Source: Verrucomicrobiota bacterium (lineage in GTDB: Bacteria; Verrucomicrobiota; Verrucomicrobiia; Palsa-1439). From it: a DNA stretch of 64,000 bases. Location of the stretch: NCBI GenBank assembly GCA_003152315.1, contig PLZV01000043.1:62001-126000 (forward strand). Reading direction: 5' to 3'. Shown here one piece after another: positions 27,814 through 35,612 of this stretch (positions within the stretch are counted from its first letter, which is position 1; every line of letters begins with the position of its first letter). The notes below the pieces were generated by a model. That model ran no database searches, was not told the DNA's origin, and saw only the letters and a program-made list of their open reading frames with translations. A program made the position numbers and the translations under genes.

Positions 27814-28844
27814 CTGGTCTTCGCCTCAACTTGAAAAAAGTGAATCTCTTTCTTGATGTCTTGCAGCATGAGCGCGCCGTAGGCGATACGCTCGGTCCCC
27901 TTGGTGAAGGCGAGCATCGGCGCGGCGAAGAAATCACCGCGCCACACGAGCGCCCCGGGCTTCCCGCCGACTTCAACCGGCCAAACTTCAAAAAGCGTAG
28001 CCGAGGTATAGTAGTTCCCGCTGACGTAATACTCCATGTCTACGAGCTGAAAATGATCGCCCACCGCCAACTGATATATCGCCCCCAAACTGATCGTCCC
28101 ATGATAATCGGCGTCGAAAATAGTCCAGTAGTAGAAGGGGGTCAGCGACGGCGTGGTCTCATTCCCCAACAACCCGATTCTCTTAAGGATCGGTGAAAAC
28201 TCGTGGGCGATGGCGAGTTGTTCGCGCAGCATGGTGCGCAACTGAATGGGCGGCGAGACAGATTCTCCCGCCGCGTCATATGGTTGGGCTCCGTCGAGCC
28301 CCTTCTGCTGGAAAGCCGACGCGCGGCCCAAGAGAAGTTTAGCCCAGCAGTCCGACACTTTTTGCGGATCGGCACGCTTCTGGACGCAAGCGGCAAGTTG
28401 CTGCGCTTCGTCATGCGTCAGATTGAGATCGGACTTCACAGGGGTGGAAGCGACAGTTTTTTCCAACAGCCAGCGAACGGGCCGCTGGCTCATCTTGAAA
28501 TCCAGTTGCTGAAAATCTGCGAGTTCACATGGCGTATGGAGCGGGTGGAAGGCAAAGACTTTCAACTCGCCATGCGGCGATGGGTCCCACAGCTGCAATC
28601 GCTTCGCGGTCTCTTCCGCCGATACCGGCACCACGAAACAGGTTTGCGCCGAAATCCCGTTGGGGAAATCCATCAGCGAACCGCGTTCTGAAAGGACGTC
28701 ACCACTTAGCAGACGGTTGAGATCGACCTGCTGGAAATCGCTGAAGCTCTTGAGCGACTCGACCGGCCCGGGGTCCGCCGCCAGCGCGGCCACCGACAGG
28801 GCGCAGCAAATTCCGACCGTGTAGAAAACCGCCAGCCACCTCAT
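27810..28844 (-). CDS. Exported protein of unknown function, coupled to an OM barrel
   Basis: A 344-residue protein beginning at the ATG 28844 (MRWLAVFYTVGICCALSVAALAADP, a typical signal peptide). An ATG 7 codons upstream would spoil it. The mature part contains Arg/Asp-rich helices in the first half, including a TLP-like motif VSAEETAKRLQLWDPSPHGEL. The second half has strand-rich segments with many aromatics (FYYWTIFDADYHGTISLGAIYQL, MEYYVSGNYYTSATLFEVWP). I do not recognise the family. The ATGA overlap with the following barrel gene suggests a two-component envelope system, perhaps an adhesin or uptake partner. No catalytic motif was identified. Confidence 0.7.
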   Translation of the reverse strand: MRWLAVFYTVGICCALSVAALAADPGPVESLKSFSDFQQVDLNRLLSGDVLSERGSLMDFPNGISAQTCFVVPVSAEETAKRLQLWDPSPHGELKVFAFHPLHTPCELADFQQLDFKMSQRPVRWLLEKTVASTPVKSDLNLTHDEAQQLAACVQKRADPQKVSDCWAKLLLGRASAFQQKGLDGAQPYDAAGESVSPPIQLRTMLREQLAIAHEFSPILKRIGLLGNETTPSLTPFYYWTIFDADYHGTISLGAIYQLAVGDHFQLVDMEYYVSGNYYTSATLFEVWPVEVGGKPGALVWRGDFFAAPMLAFTKGTERIAYGALMLQDIKKEIHFFQVEAKTR

Positions 28845-28921
28845 TGGCCCTAACGTCTCGTGCAAACAGACAATAAAATCAATGTAAATCTTGCTGGTGA
28901 ACGAAAGTAGTCAGCAGATCC

Positions 28922-29356
28922 TCAGCAACCATAATATCGGTCCAGAGCCGCTTCGATATCGGAGAGACAGGACACCACCGGCTGGATGGTCAACGACAGC
29001 GATTCGCCCAGTTTGTCCACAGCCTCCATGTCCAATGGATTGGCGATAGCGACGGTCAGTTGATTCCCCCGCTTGAAGATTGGAAGAACCTTCCATTGAC
29101 GGGCCAGATCACGCGACATCACCGCGAGTACATCCTGAGGAACTTCGTATTTGTTCAGATCCACCGTGTCGAGGCCGAACTGGCTCGCGAGGGCCTTCGT
29201 AATATCCATTTCCGTGAGTCGTCCCGTCTCCAGTAGTATTTGCACGACGCTCTTGCCGGCAACCTTCGACCGCTCTTTGGCCTGCGCCATATCGCCGCGA
29301 GAAACCAAGCCGACATCCGTCAGAATCTGTGTGATGGATTCATCCTCTGGGTACAT
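28922..29356 (-). CDS. Stand-alone MshEN (GspE N-terminal) domain protein
   Basis: A 144-residue protein made only of the N-terminal domain of type II secretion/type IV pilus ATPases. It has two tandem copies of the MshEN-like helix-turn pattern (SITQILTDVGLVSRGDMAQA and SVVQILLETGRLTEMDITKA) followed by LDTVDLNKYEVPQDVLAVM and the VAIANPLDMEAVDKL fold. No ATPase domain follows. MshEN domains can bind cyclic-di-GMP, but whether the binding residues are kept here cannot be judged by eye. It overlaps the end of the upstream membrane protein gene by 17 bp. Confidence 0.8.
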   Translation of the reverse strand: MYPEDESITQILTDVGLVSRGDMAQAKERSKVAGKSVVQILLETGRLTEMDITKALASQFGLDTVDLNKYEVPQDVLAVMSRDLARQWKVLPIFKRGNQLTVAIANPLDMEAVDKLGESLSLTIQPVVSCLSDIEAALDRYYGC

Positions 29357-30734
29357 TAGTGTCCGCCTCCTTGCAGTTCTTCACGGGGTGTTTTTCTCGC
29401 AACAGCCTTCGTATATCGCGGATGGACAGCCATAGCATGAGTCCGCCAAATCCGATGTAGAATAATAGACCGAGGTACACGGAGCCAACCAAGTGTCCGC
29501 CGGTTCTAATGTGGACGCCTTCCTTTGGATTTTGCGTGAGGAAGAACATGATTGCGGACTCACCGAGATAGGGTGCGTGGTCGCCAGCGGCCAGCGAGAT
29601 TGTGCGCGGGCCAAGTTGCAGCCCGTTTGGCAATGGCCAGCACGCGGTCAGCACCTGGGCGCTGATGGTAAAGGCGTGATCGAAACGGCCGTTGACCCGC
29701 GATGCAGCAACAGCGAACGCGTTTCCGGAAATGCTGAAGCCGTCGATGATGGGCCCTGAATCCACATCATACCAACTGCAGTTCGTAATATCCCTTGGGT
29801 ACTCGCGAAAGCCGGCTGCCCACCACCGTTCCTGCCAGAAATGCTTTTCATAGAGATTGTACCAGATTTGCGCCTGTACAGGCCACAGATCGGTGGCGGA
29901 CATCAGGACGTGCGAATTGCCAATCCCCCGCGACGGTTCGTCCACCCTCCCTCGCAAGTAATCGACCGTGTAAGGAACCAATCCCCGCCCATCCGACTGC
30001 GCCCCGACGAAAGCCCGCAACGACCGCGCATAGAATTCCCCGCGATCGATGCCGAGCAACTCATCCGCGCGTTTGATCCACGCAATCGCCGCCAGTACAT
30101 CAATCGGATAACATTCATTCGGGTAATCCTCCAACAAACCCAGTTTCGAGTGATCCAGCGCCGCCGACAACGTGTCCACCTGATCCCGCAAGAGCGGTCG
30201 GTACTGCCCGCGCCCGTCAAGCTGCTCGTAGCTCGTGATTCCTGAAATAACCAACGAACGAAAGAACACATTCTGGGTGTGCCAGTAGTCGTCACCCCAA
30301 TGCTGCCGCACCCACGTGTGATGGTTGGGGTCGAGTAGTAAATCCTTCGCGGCTTCGACCGCGTCCCGTGAGTAGTTCAATGGCGCCGGGCGGGACAGTC
30401 GATGATCATTCTCCCACGCCGCCTGCAAAGCCTCGGTCGTCCGCAGGTAAAACACGCATGTGAACATCGGCCACTCTGTGCTGGGAACATCGTAGAGGTT
30501 CAAATGCGCCGCCCGCTTGGACGCGATGCGCTCCCGTGCCCACTGCTGGATGAGAGGCGTCAGATAACGATGCATCCGCCACGCTTTATCCGGGATCCCC
30601 GGCCGCCTGACACCCGGATCCGCAAGGTCTCTTAGGGTTGTCAGCCCCGGCAGCAGCAAGAACACCACGGCTACCGCTGCCGAAAGCAGACTCCTCATCC
30701 ACCTGTAAACAAACAAGAAACGGTGTTTCAACAT
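29340..30734 (-). CDS. Membrane-anchored protein of unknown function with helical-toroid-like domain
   Basis: A 464-residue protein from the ATG at 30734. A TTG at 30842 or an ATG at 30698 are alternatives. An N-terminal hydrophobic segment (LLSAAVAVVFLLLPGL) and a C-terminal one (VYLGLLFYIGFGGLMLWLSI) would place the large middle domain outside the cytoplasm. The middle has repeated paired helices and conserved-looking motifs (YPNECYPIDVLAAIAWI, YDVDSGPIIDGFSISGNAF, DLWPVQAQIWYNLYEKHFW). These recall alpha/alpha-toroid enzymes such as glycoside hydrolase or linalool dehydratase folds. I cannot assign it to a family with confidence. It overlaps the MshEN gene by 17 bp. Confidence 0.65.
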   Translation of the reverse strand: MLKHRFLFVYRWMRSLLSAAVAVVFLLLPGLTTLRDLADPGVRRPGIPDKAWRMHRYLTPLIQQWARERIASKRAAHLNLYDVPSTEWPMFTCVFYLRTTEALQAAWENDHRLSRPAPLNYSRDAVEAAKDLLLDPNHHTWVRQHWGDDYWHTQNVFFRSLVISGITSYEQLDGRGQYRPLLRDQVDTLSAALDHSKLGLLEDYPNECYPIDVLAAIAWIKRADELLGIDRGEFYARSLRAFVGAQSDGRGLVPYTVDYLRGRVDEPSRGIGNSHVLMSATDLWPVQAQIWYNLYEKHFWQERWWAAGFREYPRDITNCSWYDVDSGPIIDGFSISGNAFAVAASRVNGRFDHAFTISAQVLTACWPLPNGLQLGPRTISLAAGDHAPYLGESAIMFFLTQNPKEGVHIRTGGHLVGSVYLGLLFYIGFGGLMLWLSIRDIRRLLREKHPVKNCKEADTNVPRG

Positions 30735-30838
30735 CCCTATCGCATAGATGGCACAACTACCCATCCGCTCCCGAATCGCCGCCAACCCAGGCAATCTACG
30801 CTGGCACAAAATGTCGAAAGAATGCCGGCAGCCGTTCT

Positions 30839-31171
30839 TCAATAAGACGGCGGTGGCGGCGGAGGGCGTGAGGAACGATACAGGCTCGGGGTATTGATCA
30901 TGAAGTCGATCACTTTCTCGCTCACGCCGGCATCCTTAAGGTCCAAGATCTCAGCAGCGCTGAGGCGGTAGACGGTATGCGAATTGCGAATCTGGCTGAG
31001 GATGACCTCGTCGCTGACGCCCGATTTGGCGAGCATCTTGATGTCCGGCAGGCCCATCGGCTGAGTGCGATACGGTGGAGGAGGAGGCGCTGGCCGTCGC
31101 CGCGGGGTCTCGCAACCGATTCCCACCAGCGTTACCACGGCAGCCATCATCACTAAGGTCGGCTTATTCAT
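30839..31171 (-). CDS. Small Pro-rich lipoprotein with short helical repeat
   Basis: A 110-residue lipoprotein starting at the ATG 31171 (MNKPTLVMMAAVVTLVGIGC, a lipobox). After a Pro-rich linker comes a two-helix unit: MLAKSGVSDEVILSQIRNS and ILDLKDAGVSEKVIDFMIN. These are two copies of the same G-V-S-x-x-V-I pattern. The chain ends in another Pro-run. Similar short lipoproteins recur in Verrucomicrobiota and Planctomycetota genomes without known function. Confidence 0.72.
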   Translation of the reverse strand: MNKPTLVMMAAVVTLVGIGCETPRRRPAPPPPPYRTQPMGLPDIKMLAKSGVSDEVILSQIRNSHTVYRLSAAEILDLKDAGVSEKVIDFMINTPSLYRSSRPPPPPPSY

Positions 31172-31299
31172 TACACAGTATTCCTTTACTAAATCCCCCA
31201 CACTTCCCAATTTCCCCTCCCACATTATAGGCGCGGTGCGGATGAAATCAAACACTATTGCCGGATGTGATCCTTATACCCGGCCACCATTCGAAACAG

Positions 31300-31328
31300 T
31301 TGAAGTTATGTTACGACCTTGCTACAAT
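31300..31328 (+). promoter_or_regulatory. Sigma-70-like promoter for the 31377 gene
   Basis: TTGAAG at 31300-31305, a 17-bp spacer and TACAAT at 31323-31328. The spacing is ideal, and the pair lies 48 bp before the ATG of the small basic protein. Confidence 0.65.
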
Positions 31329-31376
31329 GCCGCTGTAGCGTGAGTTGTAAATAAGCAATAACCAATCCGGAGGATC

Positions 31377-31613
31377 ATGTCTAGTATCAACCAAGTTGTT
31401 CAGCAGTTGCAGATTCAGCGCAGGCGCACGGAGCAAGAACTCGAAAAGCTCAATCTTGCTCTCAAGGCGCTCTCATTCCTTGACGGAGGATCAACGGCGG
31501 CCAAGTTAGTGACCCGTCGCAAGCCGAAGTTTTCGGCAGCCGCTCGCGAGAGAATCGCCGCGGCGCAACGCGCTCGTTGGGCCAAAATCAAGGCGGCGCA
31601 GAAGCGGAAGTAA
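31377..31613 (+). CDS. Small basic protein with coiled coil and Ala/Lys-rich tail
   Basis: A 78-residue protein: an N-terminal amphipathic coiled coil (VVQQLQIQRRRTEQELEKLNLALK) and a C-terminal basic segment (ISAA-type AARERIAAAQRARWAKIKAAQ) that looks like a DNA-contacting tail. It recalls nucleoid-associated or H-NS-like small proteins of Acidobacteria and Verrucomicrobiota, though a family name cannot be given. GGAGG lies 4 nt before the ATG, a strong promoter lies upstream and a terminator lies downstream, so it is a well-supported single-gene unit. Confidence 0.78.
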   Translation: MSSINQVVQQLQIQRRRTEQELEKLNLALKALSFLDGGSTAAKLVTRRKPKFSAAARERIAAAQRARWAKIKAAQKRK

Positions 31614-31643
31614 GCCTTACCCAAACAACAAAAGCAGTTCCAT

Positions 31644-31677
31644 GCACCCCAACTGGTCTGAGTGACGGTTGGGGTGC
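31644..31677 (+). terminator. Rho-independent terminator after the small basic protein gene
   Basis: A 10-bp GC-rich stem (31644-31653 with 31668-31677) with a 14-nt loop, followed by GTTCATTTTT. It sits between two convergent genes. Confidence 0.75.
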
Positions 31678-31685
31678 GTTCATTT

Positions 31686-32486
31686 TTAGGCACGGCGTGT
31701 TTGCGATTCGATGCCGTCCGTGCTGGCGGGGTCCTGGCGGTAGAAGCGTCTCAATTCCTCGTAAAGCTCGGGATGCCGCTGTTTGAGCTGCAGCGGCTTC
31801 TCAAAGAAATATTCCGTGACGACGGCGAAGAACTCAGCCGGTTCCGTTGCGCCATACTTGTCGATGAGCGTCGGCTGATCAGCGGCGGTTTGTTTGGACA
31901 AGGTTTCAAATTCACCTCCGAGAACGCGAGCCCACGTGGCGTATTGGGAAGTCGTCCGCAAGACCGGAGCGCCGTCTGTAGAGCCGTTTTCCTGGTCGAG
32001 TTGATGCGCGAACTCATGGAGAGCCACATTCCGCCCCTCCGGAACTGCGGCCGGGCGACATAGCACATGATTCCACGAGAGCACCACTGCCCCGGTCCGC
32101 CAGGATTCGCCGGCGCGCATTTCGTGGCCCTCGACTGCGATATTCCCGGGCACGATTCGCACCACCGCCGCCGGATAGGCGTCGGGATACACAAGGATGG
32201 ACTGCAGGCGGGGATAGTAGTCATGCGGGCGATTCAGCAGCAGGATACAAGCGTATGCGGCGATGGTGACCTTGATCTCTTCCGTGATTTCCAGGCCTGC
32301 GCATCCCTCAAAGTTCTTCTCCGCGATAAACACCTGAATGTAGCCCTGCAATTGTTCACGTTCGGGCGGGGTGAGTCGTCCGTAATACGAGATATTTCGC
32401 CACAGGATGGCCCGCCACGATGGCGGGAAGGCTTGTGCTCGGAGTCGGTCGCGACGCCTGGTCTTTCGCTCGAACATGACGGTCAT
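31686..32486 (-). CDS. mtfA: MtfA-family zinc peptidase
   Basis: A 266-residue protein with the zinc site HEFAH at residues 157-161 in VALHEFAHQLDQENG and a downstream glutamate helix EPAEFFAVVTEYFFEKP. Both are diagnostic of MtfA (DgsA anti-repressor), a gluzincin-like aminopeptidase that titrates the Mlc repressor in enterobacteria. Other family motifs (VVLSWNHV, SILVYPDAY) are also present. Its role in this phylum is not established. It is the last host gene before the integrated element: its start codon lies 50 bp from the left attachment core. Confidence 0.85.
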   Translation of the reverse strand: MTVMFERKTRRRDRLRAQAFPPSWRAILWRNISYYGRLTPPEREQLQGYIQVFIAEKNFEGCAGLEITEEIKVTIAAYACILLLNRPHDYYPRLQSILVYPDAYPAAVVRIVPGNIAVEGHEMRAGESWRTGAVVLSWNHVLCRPAAVPEGRNVALHEFAHQLDQENGSTDGAPVLRTTSQYATWARVLGGEFETLSKQTAADQPTLIDKYGATEPAEFFAVVTEYFFEKPLQLKQRHPELYEELRRFYRQDPASTDGIESQTRRA

Positions 32487-32535
32487 CCGTAAGATGTTCT
32501 GCCGTCCTCAAGGCGCCGGTTCGCAGCCTTGAAAA

Positions 32536-32541
32536 TGGTGG
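32536..32541 (-). other. Left attachment core (element/MtfA-side junction)
   Basis: On the reverse strand the element reads CCAAGAGGCACCACCA and then continues as TTTTCAAGGCTGCG, host DNA leading to mtfA. The shared core with the other two junctions is CCACCA. The host part would directly follow ssrA in an empty site. Confidence 0.75.
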
Positions 32542-32804
32542 TGCCTCTTGGACAAAGTTCGAACATTTTTTGATGAAAATCCAGTCTGATTTGGGTATCC
32601 CCACACCCTTCCCCACTGTGGGGAGGGGTGCTGATCCCAGATGAGTCAATGTTTACAACGGTTTCGTCGTGGTTCACCCCTCTTTTGACATCCCCTACGT
32701 CAATAGGTTTTCCGCTCACGCGGATACGGGCTGCGCGCGGCCTCAGGGCAGGCCGTGCTCGCCCTCGTCGCACAGGCGACAGAACGGGTTCACCCACGGA
32801 CGGG
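32536..32804 (-). repeat. 269-bp left-end repeat, copy A
   Basis: This segment is identical, as far as base-by-base reading shows, to the reverse complement of 54565-54833. Homology stops abruptly at both edges. It includes a GC-rich hairpin (CCCCAC/GTGGGG type) near 32608-32620. It has no convincing coding content. Confidence 0.92.
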
Positions 32805-32810
32805 AACGTG

Positions 32811-32831
32811 TTAAAGGACAATGTCCTTTAA
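32811..32831. repeat. Perfect 21-bp palindrome
   Basis: TTAAAGGACA and TGTCCTTTAA flank one central A. It lies 6 bp inside the 269-bp repeat edge. It could be an operator or a recombination or replication signal. Confidence 0.7.
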
Positions 32832-33514
32832 CGGGTAGAACACGGGTGGGACAGCCCGCTTACGCGGGAGTAAAGAACCCGGAGACGGGTTCGCAGGAAA
32901 ACAAGGGAGGAAGCCTCCCCAGGTTTCCTCTCGACTCCTCTCCCCCTCCTATTTCGCAGCTACGCAGATGGATCGGTTTTGGTGTATCCGCTGGGGCTAC
33001 ACTCCCCCTTGCGCTACGTCGATACCCCTCTTACCCCATCGACGGCGAAGGTGGGTTCCGCCCCGCTCCTTCCACCAAAGTCCGACCACCAGCGCTTTAC
33101 GCTGCGACCAAAGGGAACACAGGGGCGGCTACCGCCCCAGTTTTCCTTTGGATGTCTTTCCCCCACCCGGGGTGGCTACGCAGATGGTGCGTCCGGTCTG
33201 CGCTGTCTGGTGCTAGACGACAGCACCGGCCGCTTGCCAGGCCGACCAACTGCGCTTAACGCCACGCAGAAACGGGTTAAGCCTGCGTCACCGCAGGCGT
33301 CGCCGATCAAGAATGCTGCCTCCGGGGTTACATCATCGTAGTCCAAAATGAATGGAACCCGATGATACGCAGATGGATCGAGAAAGTCATGCTGTCCAAC
33401 AAAGTGGACACCATCGCTTAGTTGAAGGGCTGTTCAGTTAACACAGCAACGAATGGGTGAGAAGATTGATGTGCCAGTTGGCACGCTGGGAGCAATACAG
33501 AACGGCAGGACAAA
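32832..33514 (+). other. Non-coding left arm with hairpins and repeated TACGCAGATGG
   Basis: About 680 bp without a convincing gene. The 11-mer TACGCAGATGG occurs three times (32961-32971, 33177-33187, 33366-33376). The first two copies are each preceded by a similar layout: a short GC hairpin (GGAGG/CCTCC around 32908-32920; GGGGCGG/CCGCCCC around 33122-33138), then a TTTTCCTT-like pyrimidine run, then the 11-mer. This looks like a duplicated structured unit, possibly RNA or a protein-binding array. Confidence 0.5.
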
Positions 33515-33649
33515 ATGAACTTGGAGAAAATTATGGAAGCACTTTTTAAGATGATGGTGGCGATGGTGGACAAGGTGGCCGGCGATCCAGTCGAGTTGGC
33601 GATTGTTGCGATCCTTCTGATTGCCGTTGTTTACATGTTGGTACGGTAG
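33515..33649 (+). CDS. 44-residue single-span membrane protein
   Basis: The ATG at 33515 is preceded by CAGGA. The product begins MNLEKIMEALFKMMVAMVDK and ends with one transmembrane segment (ELAIVAILLIAVVYMLV). Its size and layout resemble phage or plasmid small membrane proteins, but no family is recognised. It is the first gene-like unit inside the left end of the element. Confidence 0.5.
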   Translation: MNLEKIMEALFKMMVAMVDKVAGDPVELAIVAILLIAVVYMLVR

Positions 33650-33748
33650 TGATCATGGCACATTCGCCCAATTCACGATTCACGTGTTAAAAAAGGCATA
33701 CCTCGCTACAAGGAATCCGTTCCGCAGGCGAAAGCAGACCCACGAACC

Positions 33749-33949
33749 GTGGCCTACCATTCTGAAAACGGCAAATACTCGCCCGCTAGCTTTAACTATG
33801 CCGAAAGAAAATTTGAGGAGTTTTGCTTTTATACCGCATATGCTTTAGCCGTGCCGACGAGAATTATTTCGATGCAAGTCACTCAGTCAAAGGCCAATTC
33901 AGCGCTACGTAACCCAAATAAAAGAGTGTGGCAAGGTCAATGCTATTGA
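33749..33949 (+). CDS. Possible 66-residue protein of unknown function
   Basis: A GTG at 33749 opens a frame with protein-like composition (SENGKYSPASFNYAERKFEE, then aromatic and hydrophobic residues). The frame is open further upstream to about 33655 without a start codon, so it could also be the end of a decayed longer gene. No ribosome-binding site or homologue is recognised. Confidence 0.3.
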   Translation: MAYHSENGKYSPASFNYAERKFEEFCFYTAYALAVPTRIISMQVTQSKANSALRNPNKRVWQGQCY

Positions 33950-33992
33950 GGAAACAGACAGCGTAGTTGGGGCGCTGTCAGAACAATATCGG

Positions 33993-34169
33993 ATGTACGA
34001 AGACAAAGGGTTGTTAATGCAGGTTGATGAAACGGCATTCAGGAGGCAGATGGTACAGTTTCTAATTATTATTCTGGGGGTTGCTCTGATTCTTTGGCGT
34101 ATCGAACGAATCATCCGCGCAGCGCACGGCAGCGGTGGCAATGCGGCAAAATCTAAGCGGCGGAAATAA
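33993..34169 (+). CDS. Small membrane-anchored basic protein
   Basis: An ATG at 33993 (or 34017) starts a 58- or 50-residue protein with one transmembrane helix (FLIIILGVALILW) and a basic tail (AAKSKRRK). The frame is open upstream to 33849 but without a start codon. The function is unknown. The tail suggests a cytoplasmic nucleic-acid or lipid contact. Confidence 0.45.
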   Translation: MYEDKGLLMQVDETAFRRQMVQFLIIILGVALILWRIERIIRAAHGSGGNAAKSKRRK

Positions 34170-34212
34170 TCGAAACCTTGACTTTAGAATTCATCGGGCG
34201 TAGACGGGGTGC

Positions 34213-34425
34213 ATGAATCGATTGGGGATTTGGCTAGGAGTTTGGGCGCTGCTCTTCATGCTTTTCTTCGGCATCTCGTTTCGAGTCATCGGAGTGCTTT
34301 TGAGATGGACTGCCCTCTCTCCGGCTGTCGTGGTTCTCGGAGTCGCAATCTTTGCGTTGGCGATTAGCGGCGGATTGACCGTCCAGGCCTATGACGCTTT
34401 CAACCCACGACAGCGGCGGCGATAA
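34213..34425 (+). CDS. 70-residue membrane protein, two spans
   Basis: Two hydrophobic helices (IWLGVWALLFMLFFGISF and AVVVLGVAIFALAISGGL) joined by a short loop with Arg, ending in PRQRRR. It starts 43 bp after the previous small membrane protein on the same strand. No family was recognised. Confidence 0.5.
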   Translation: MNRLGIWLGVWALLFMLFFGISFRVIGVLLRWTALSPAVVVLGVAIFALAISGGLTVQAYDAFNPRQRRR

Positions 34426-34633
34426 TACCGCTAGTTCAAGCGCCGCTAGTAGCGCTACGCCCGGCTGTTCGTGCTGTTTTCATGTTCATGCCAATGCACC
34501 CGTCTTGCGGCCAAGTCTTTCATGCGCAGCCTGAAAGTCACTTACGATGTAACGCGGCACCGTGCCTCCGCGTCCAACTTTCCAGCCCCGACGATGGCAC
34601 CAAGAAACCGGTAGTGGTACAGTTTGATTTGCC

Positions 34634-34825
34634 ATGCCAAACGATCTACCATCCAAATACCGGAGCACCTGTCTTGGTTGCGGGAAGGACTACACCGAAA
34701 CGGTAGCATGGTTTGCCGAAAACTGGCGGAAATGCCCCTCTTGTGGGGCTGTAATCGACCCCAGACCCCTATTGGCCCAGATCAAGGAGATGCTGAGACC
34801 ATTTATAGAAAGCGATATGATTTAA
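34634..34825 (+). CDS. 63-residue zinc-ribbon-like protein
   Basis: Two Cys-x2-Cys knuckles (CLGC and CPSC) about 20 residues apart, followed by an amphipathic helix (PLLAQIKEMLRPFIES). This suggests a small zinc-binding protein. The start at 34634 has no strong ribosome-binding site. No specific function is inferred. Confidence 0.45.
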   Translation: MPNDLPSKYRSTCLGCGKDYTETVAWFAENWRKCPSCGAVIDPRPLLAQIKEMLRPFIESDMI

Positions 34826-34850
34826 GGCAACACGCGGACAACAGGCGGCC

Positions 34851-34946
34851 ATGAATAGGAGTGAGAAACTCATTCTGCTATGCCTAATCGCACTCGCCGC
34901 ATTGGTTGTCTTGGTTCTGATTGCTTTGCGAAGAATCTCAAATTAG
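34851..34946 (+). CDS. 31-residue hydrophobic peptide
   Basis: MNRSEKLILLCLIALAALVV, then one continuing membrane helix and a basic end (RRISN). It is too short for firm support. It is listed because similar small membrane proteins surround it. Its last bases overlap the next gene on the opposite strand. Confidence 0.3.
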   Translation: MNRSEKLILLCLIALAALVVLVLIALRRISN

Positions 34947-35068
34947 GGGGCTTTGCGCTTCTTTTTCACCGGTTTGCCCTTGAGAATCCTATGGGTGATC
35001 TCGCCACTCGGATGCACGGTTGCCTCAACCCAAACCTTTTTGAGCTTGGGCTTGAAACGGGCTGTCAC
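34943..35068 (-). CDS. 41-residue basic protein
   Basis: A GTG at 35068 starts a short Lys-rich protein: KPKLKKVWVEATVHPSGEI, then HRILKGKPVKKKRKAP. Its strand-like middle and very basic end suggest nucleic-acid binding. Coding status is uncertain. Confidence 0.35.
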   Translation of the reverse strand: MTARFKPKLKKVWVEATVHPSGEITHRILKGKPVKKKRKAP

Positions 35069-35157
35069 ACCACCGATTTAACCCGGTCCGCCGGGCCGGT
35101 CAAGCCTTTGGCGATAAAATGGATCGCCGAAATGGAAAAGAATGTCGGTTCCTGACA

Positions 35158-35337
35158 TTAATTGCGTGAGTGGTTTCTGGCTCCCTGTCGGTTCTCAAAT
35201 ATAGCCCGCAGAATCGTGTCCACGCCTCGCAATGCTGCCCGAAGCCCTACCCGTTTCTCGACGGGTGCGGCGTCCAGTTGCGTCACGATCCGGCGACGGA
35301 GCTTCCAAAGAAGTGTTGTGGGCGGCTGCCGTTTCAT
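35158..35337 (-). CDS. 59-residue basic protein, third gene of the yedK run
   Basis: The ATG at 35337 overlaps the previous stop by 4 bp (ATGA). The protein is helical and basic (LLWKLRRRIVTQLDAAPVEK, then RAALRGVDTILRAIFENR). No family is recognised. The tight coupling makes it a real gene of the three-gene run yedK-like -> membrane protein -> this protein. Confidence 0.6.
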   Translation of the reverse strand: MKRQPPTTLLWKLRRRIVTQLDAAPVEKRVGLRAALRGVDTILRAIFENRQGARNHSRN

Positions 35338-35612
35338 CGGAACGTGCTCACAAGGAAAATAACCACGCCAAGAGCGGCAAGCACCGCGTAGTCTTTCCAC
35401 GTCCACGACAAAGATGGTTGTGGCTCCGAAGCGATGAAGTTCTTTAGCGTGCGGGCTATGGGTGTGTCTTGTGGTATGCGCCCCCGCCGGTGCCGGATGA
35501 TTTCCACGATAGCAACCAGCATCGTGAACGCTGCCACAGCCAGGGCAAGCGGAATCAAATCCACGTCGCCCACTTTGGGCGTACACCATTCGATGAATCT
35601 CTGAAGCATCAC
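35334..35612 (-). CDS. 92-residue membrane protein, two spans
   Basis: Two membrane helices (IPLALAVAAFTMLVAIVEII and YAVLAALGVVIFLVS) separated by a 35-residue basic loop (RHRRGRIPQDTP). It overlaps the yedK-like stop by 4 bp and the next gene by 4 bp, so all three are translated together. The function is unknown. Confidence 0.65.
   Translation of the reverse strand: MMLQRFIEWCTPKVGDVDLIPLALAVAAFTMLVAIVEIIRHRRGRIPQDTPIARTLKNFIASEPQPSLSWTWKDYAVLAALGVVIFLVSTFR

Noticed and set aside
32669-33341. Overlapping forward reading frames of 80-196 codons in the left arm, and the matching frames at 54392-54850
   Set aside because: They repeat in both orientations of the 269-bp repeat, are rich in Pro/Arg/Ser and have no domain pattern. 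They are translations of non-coding repeat and hairpin DNA.
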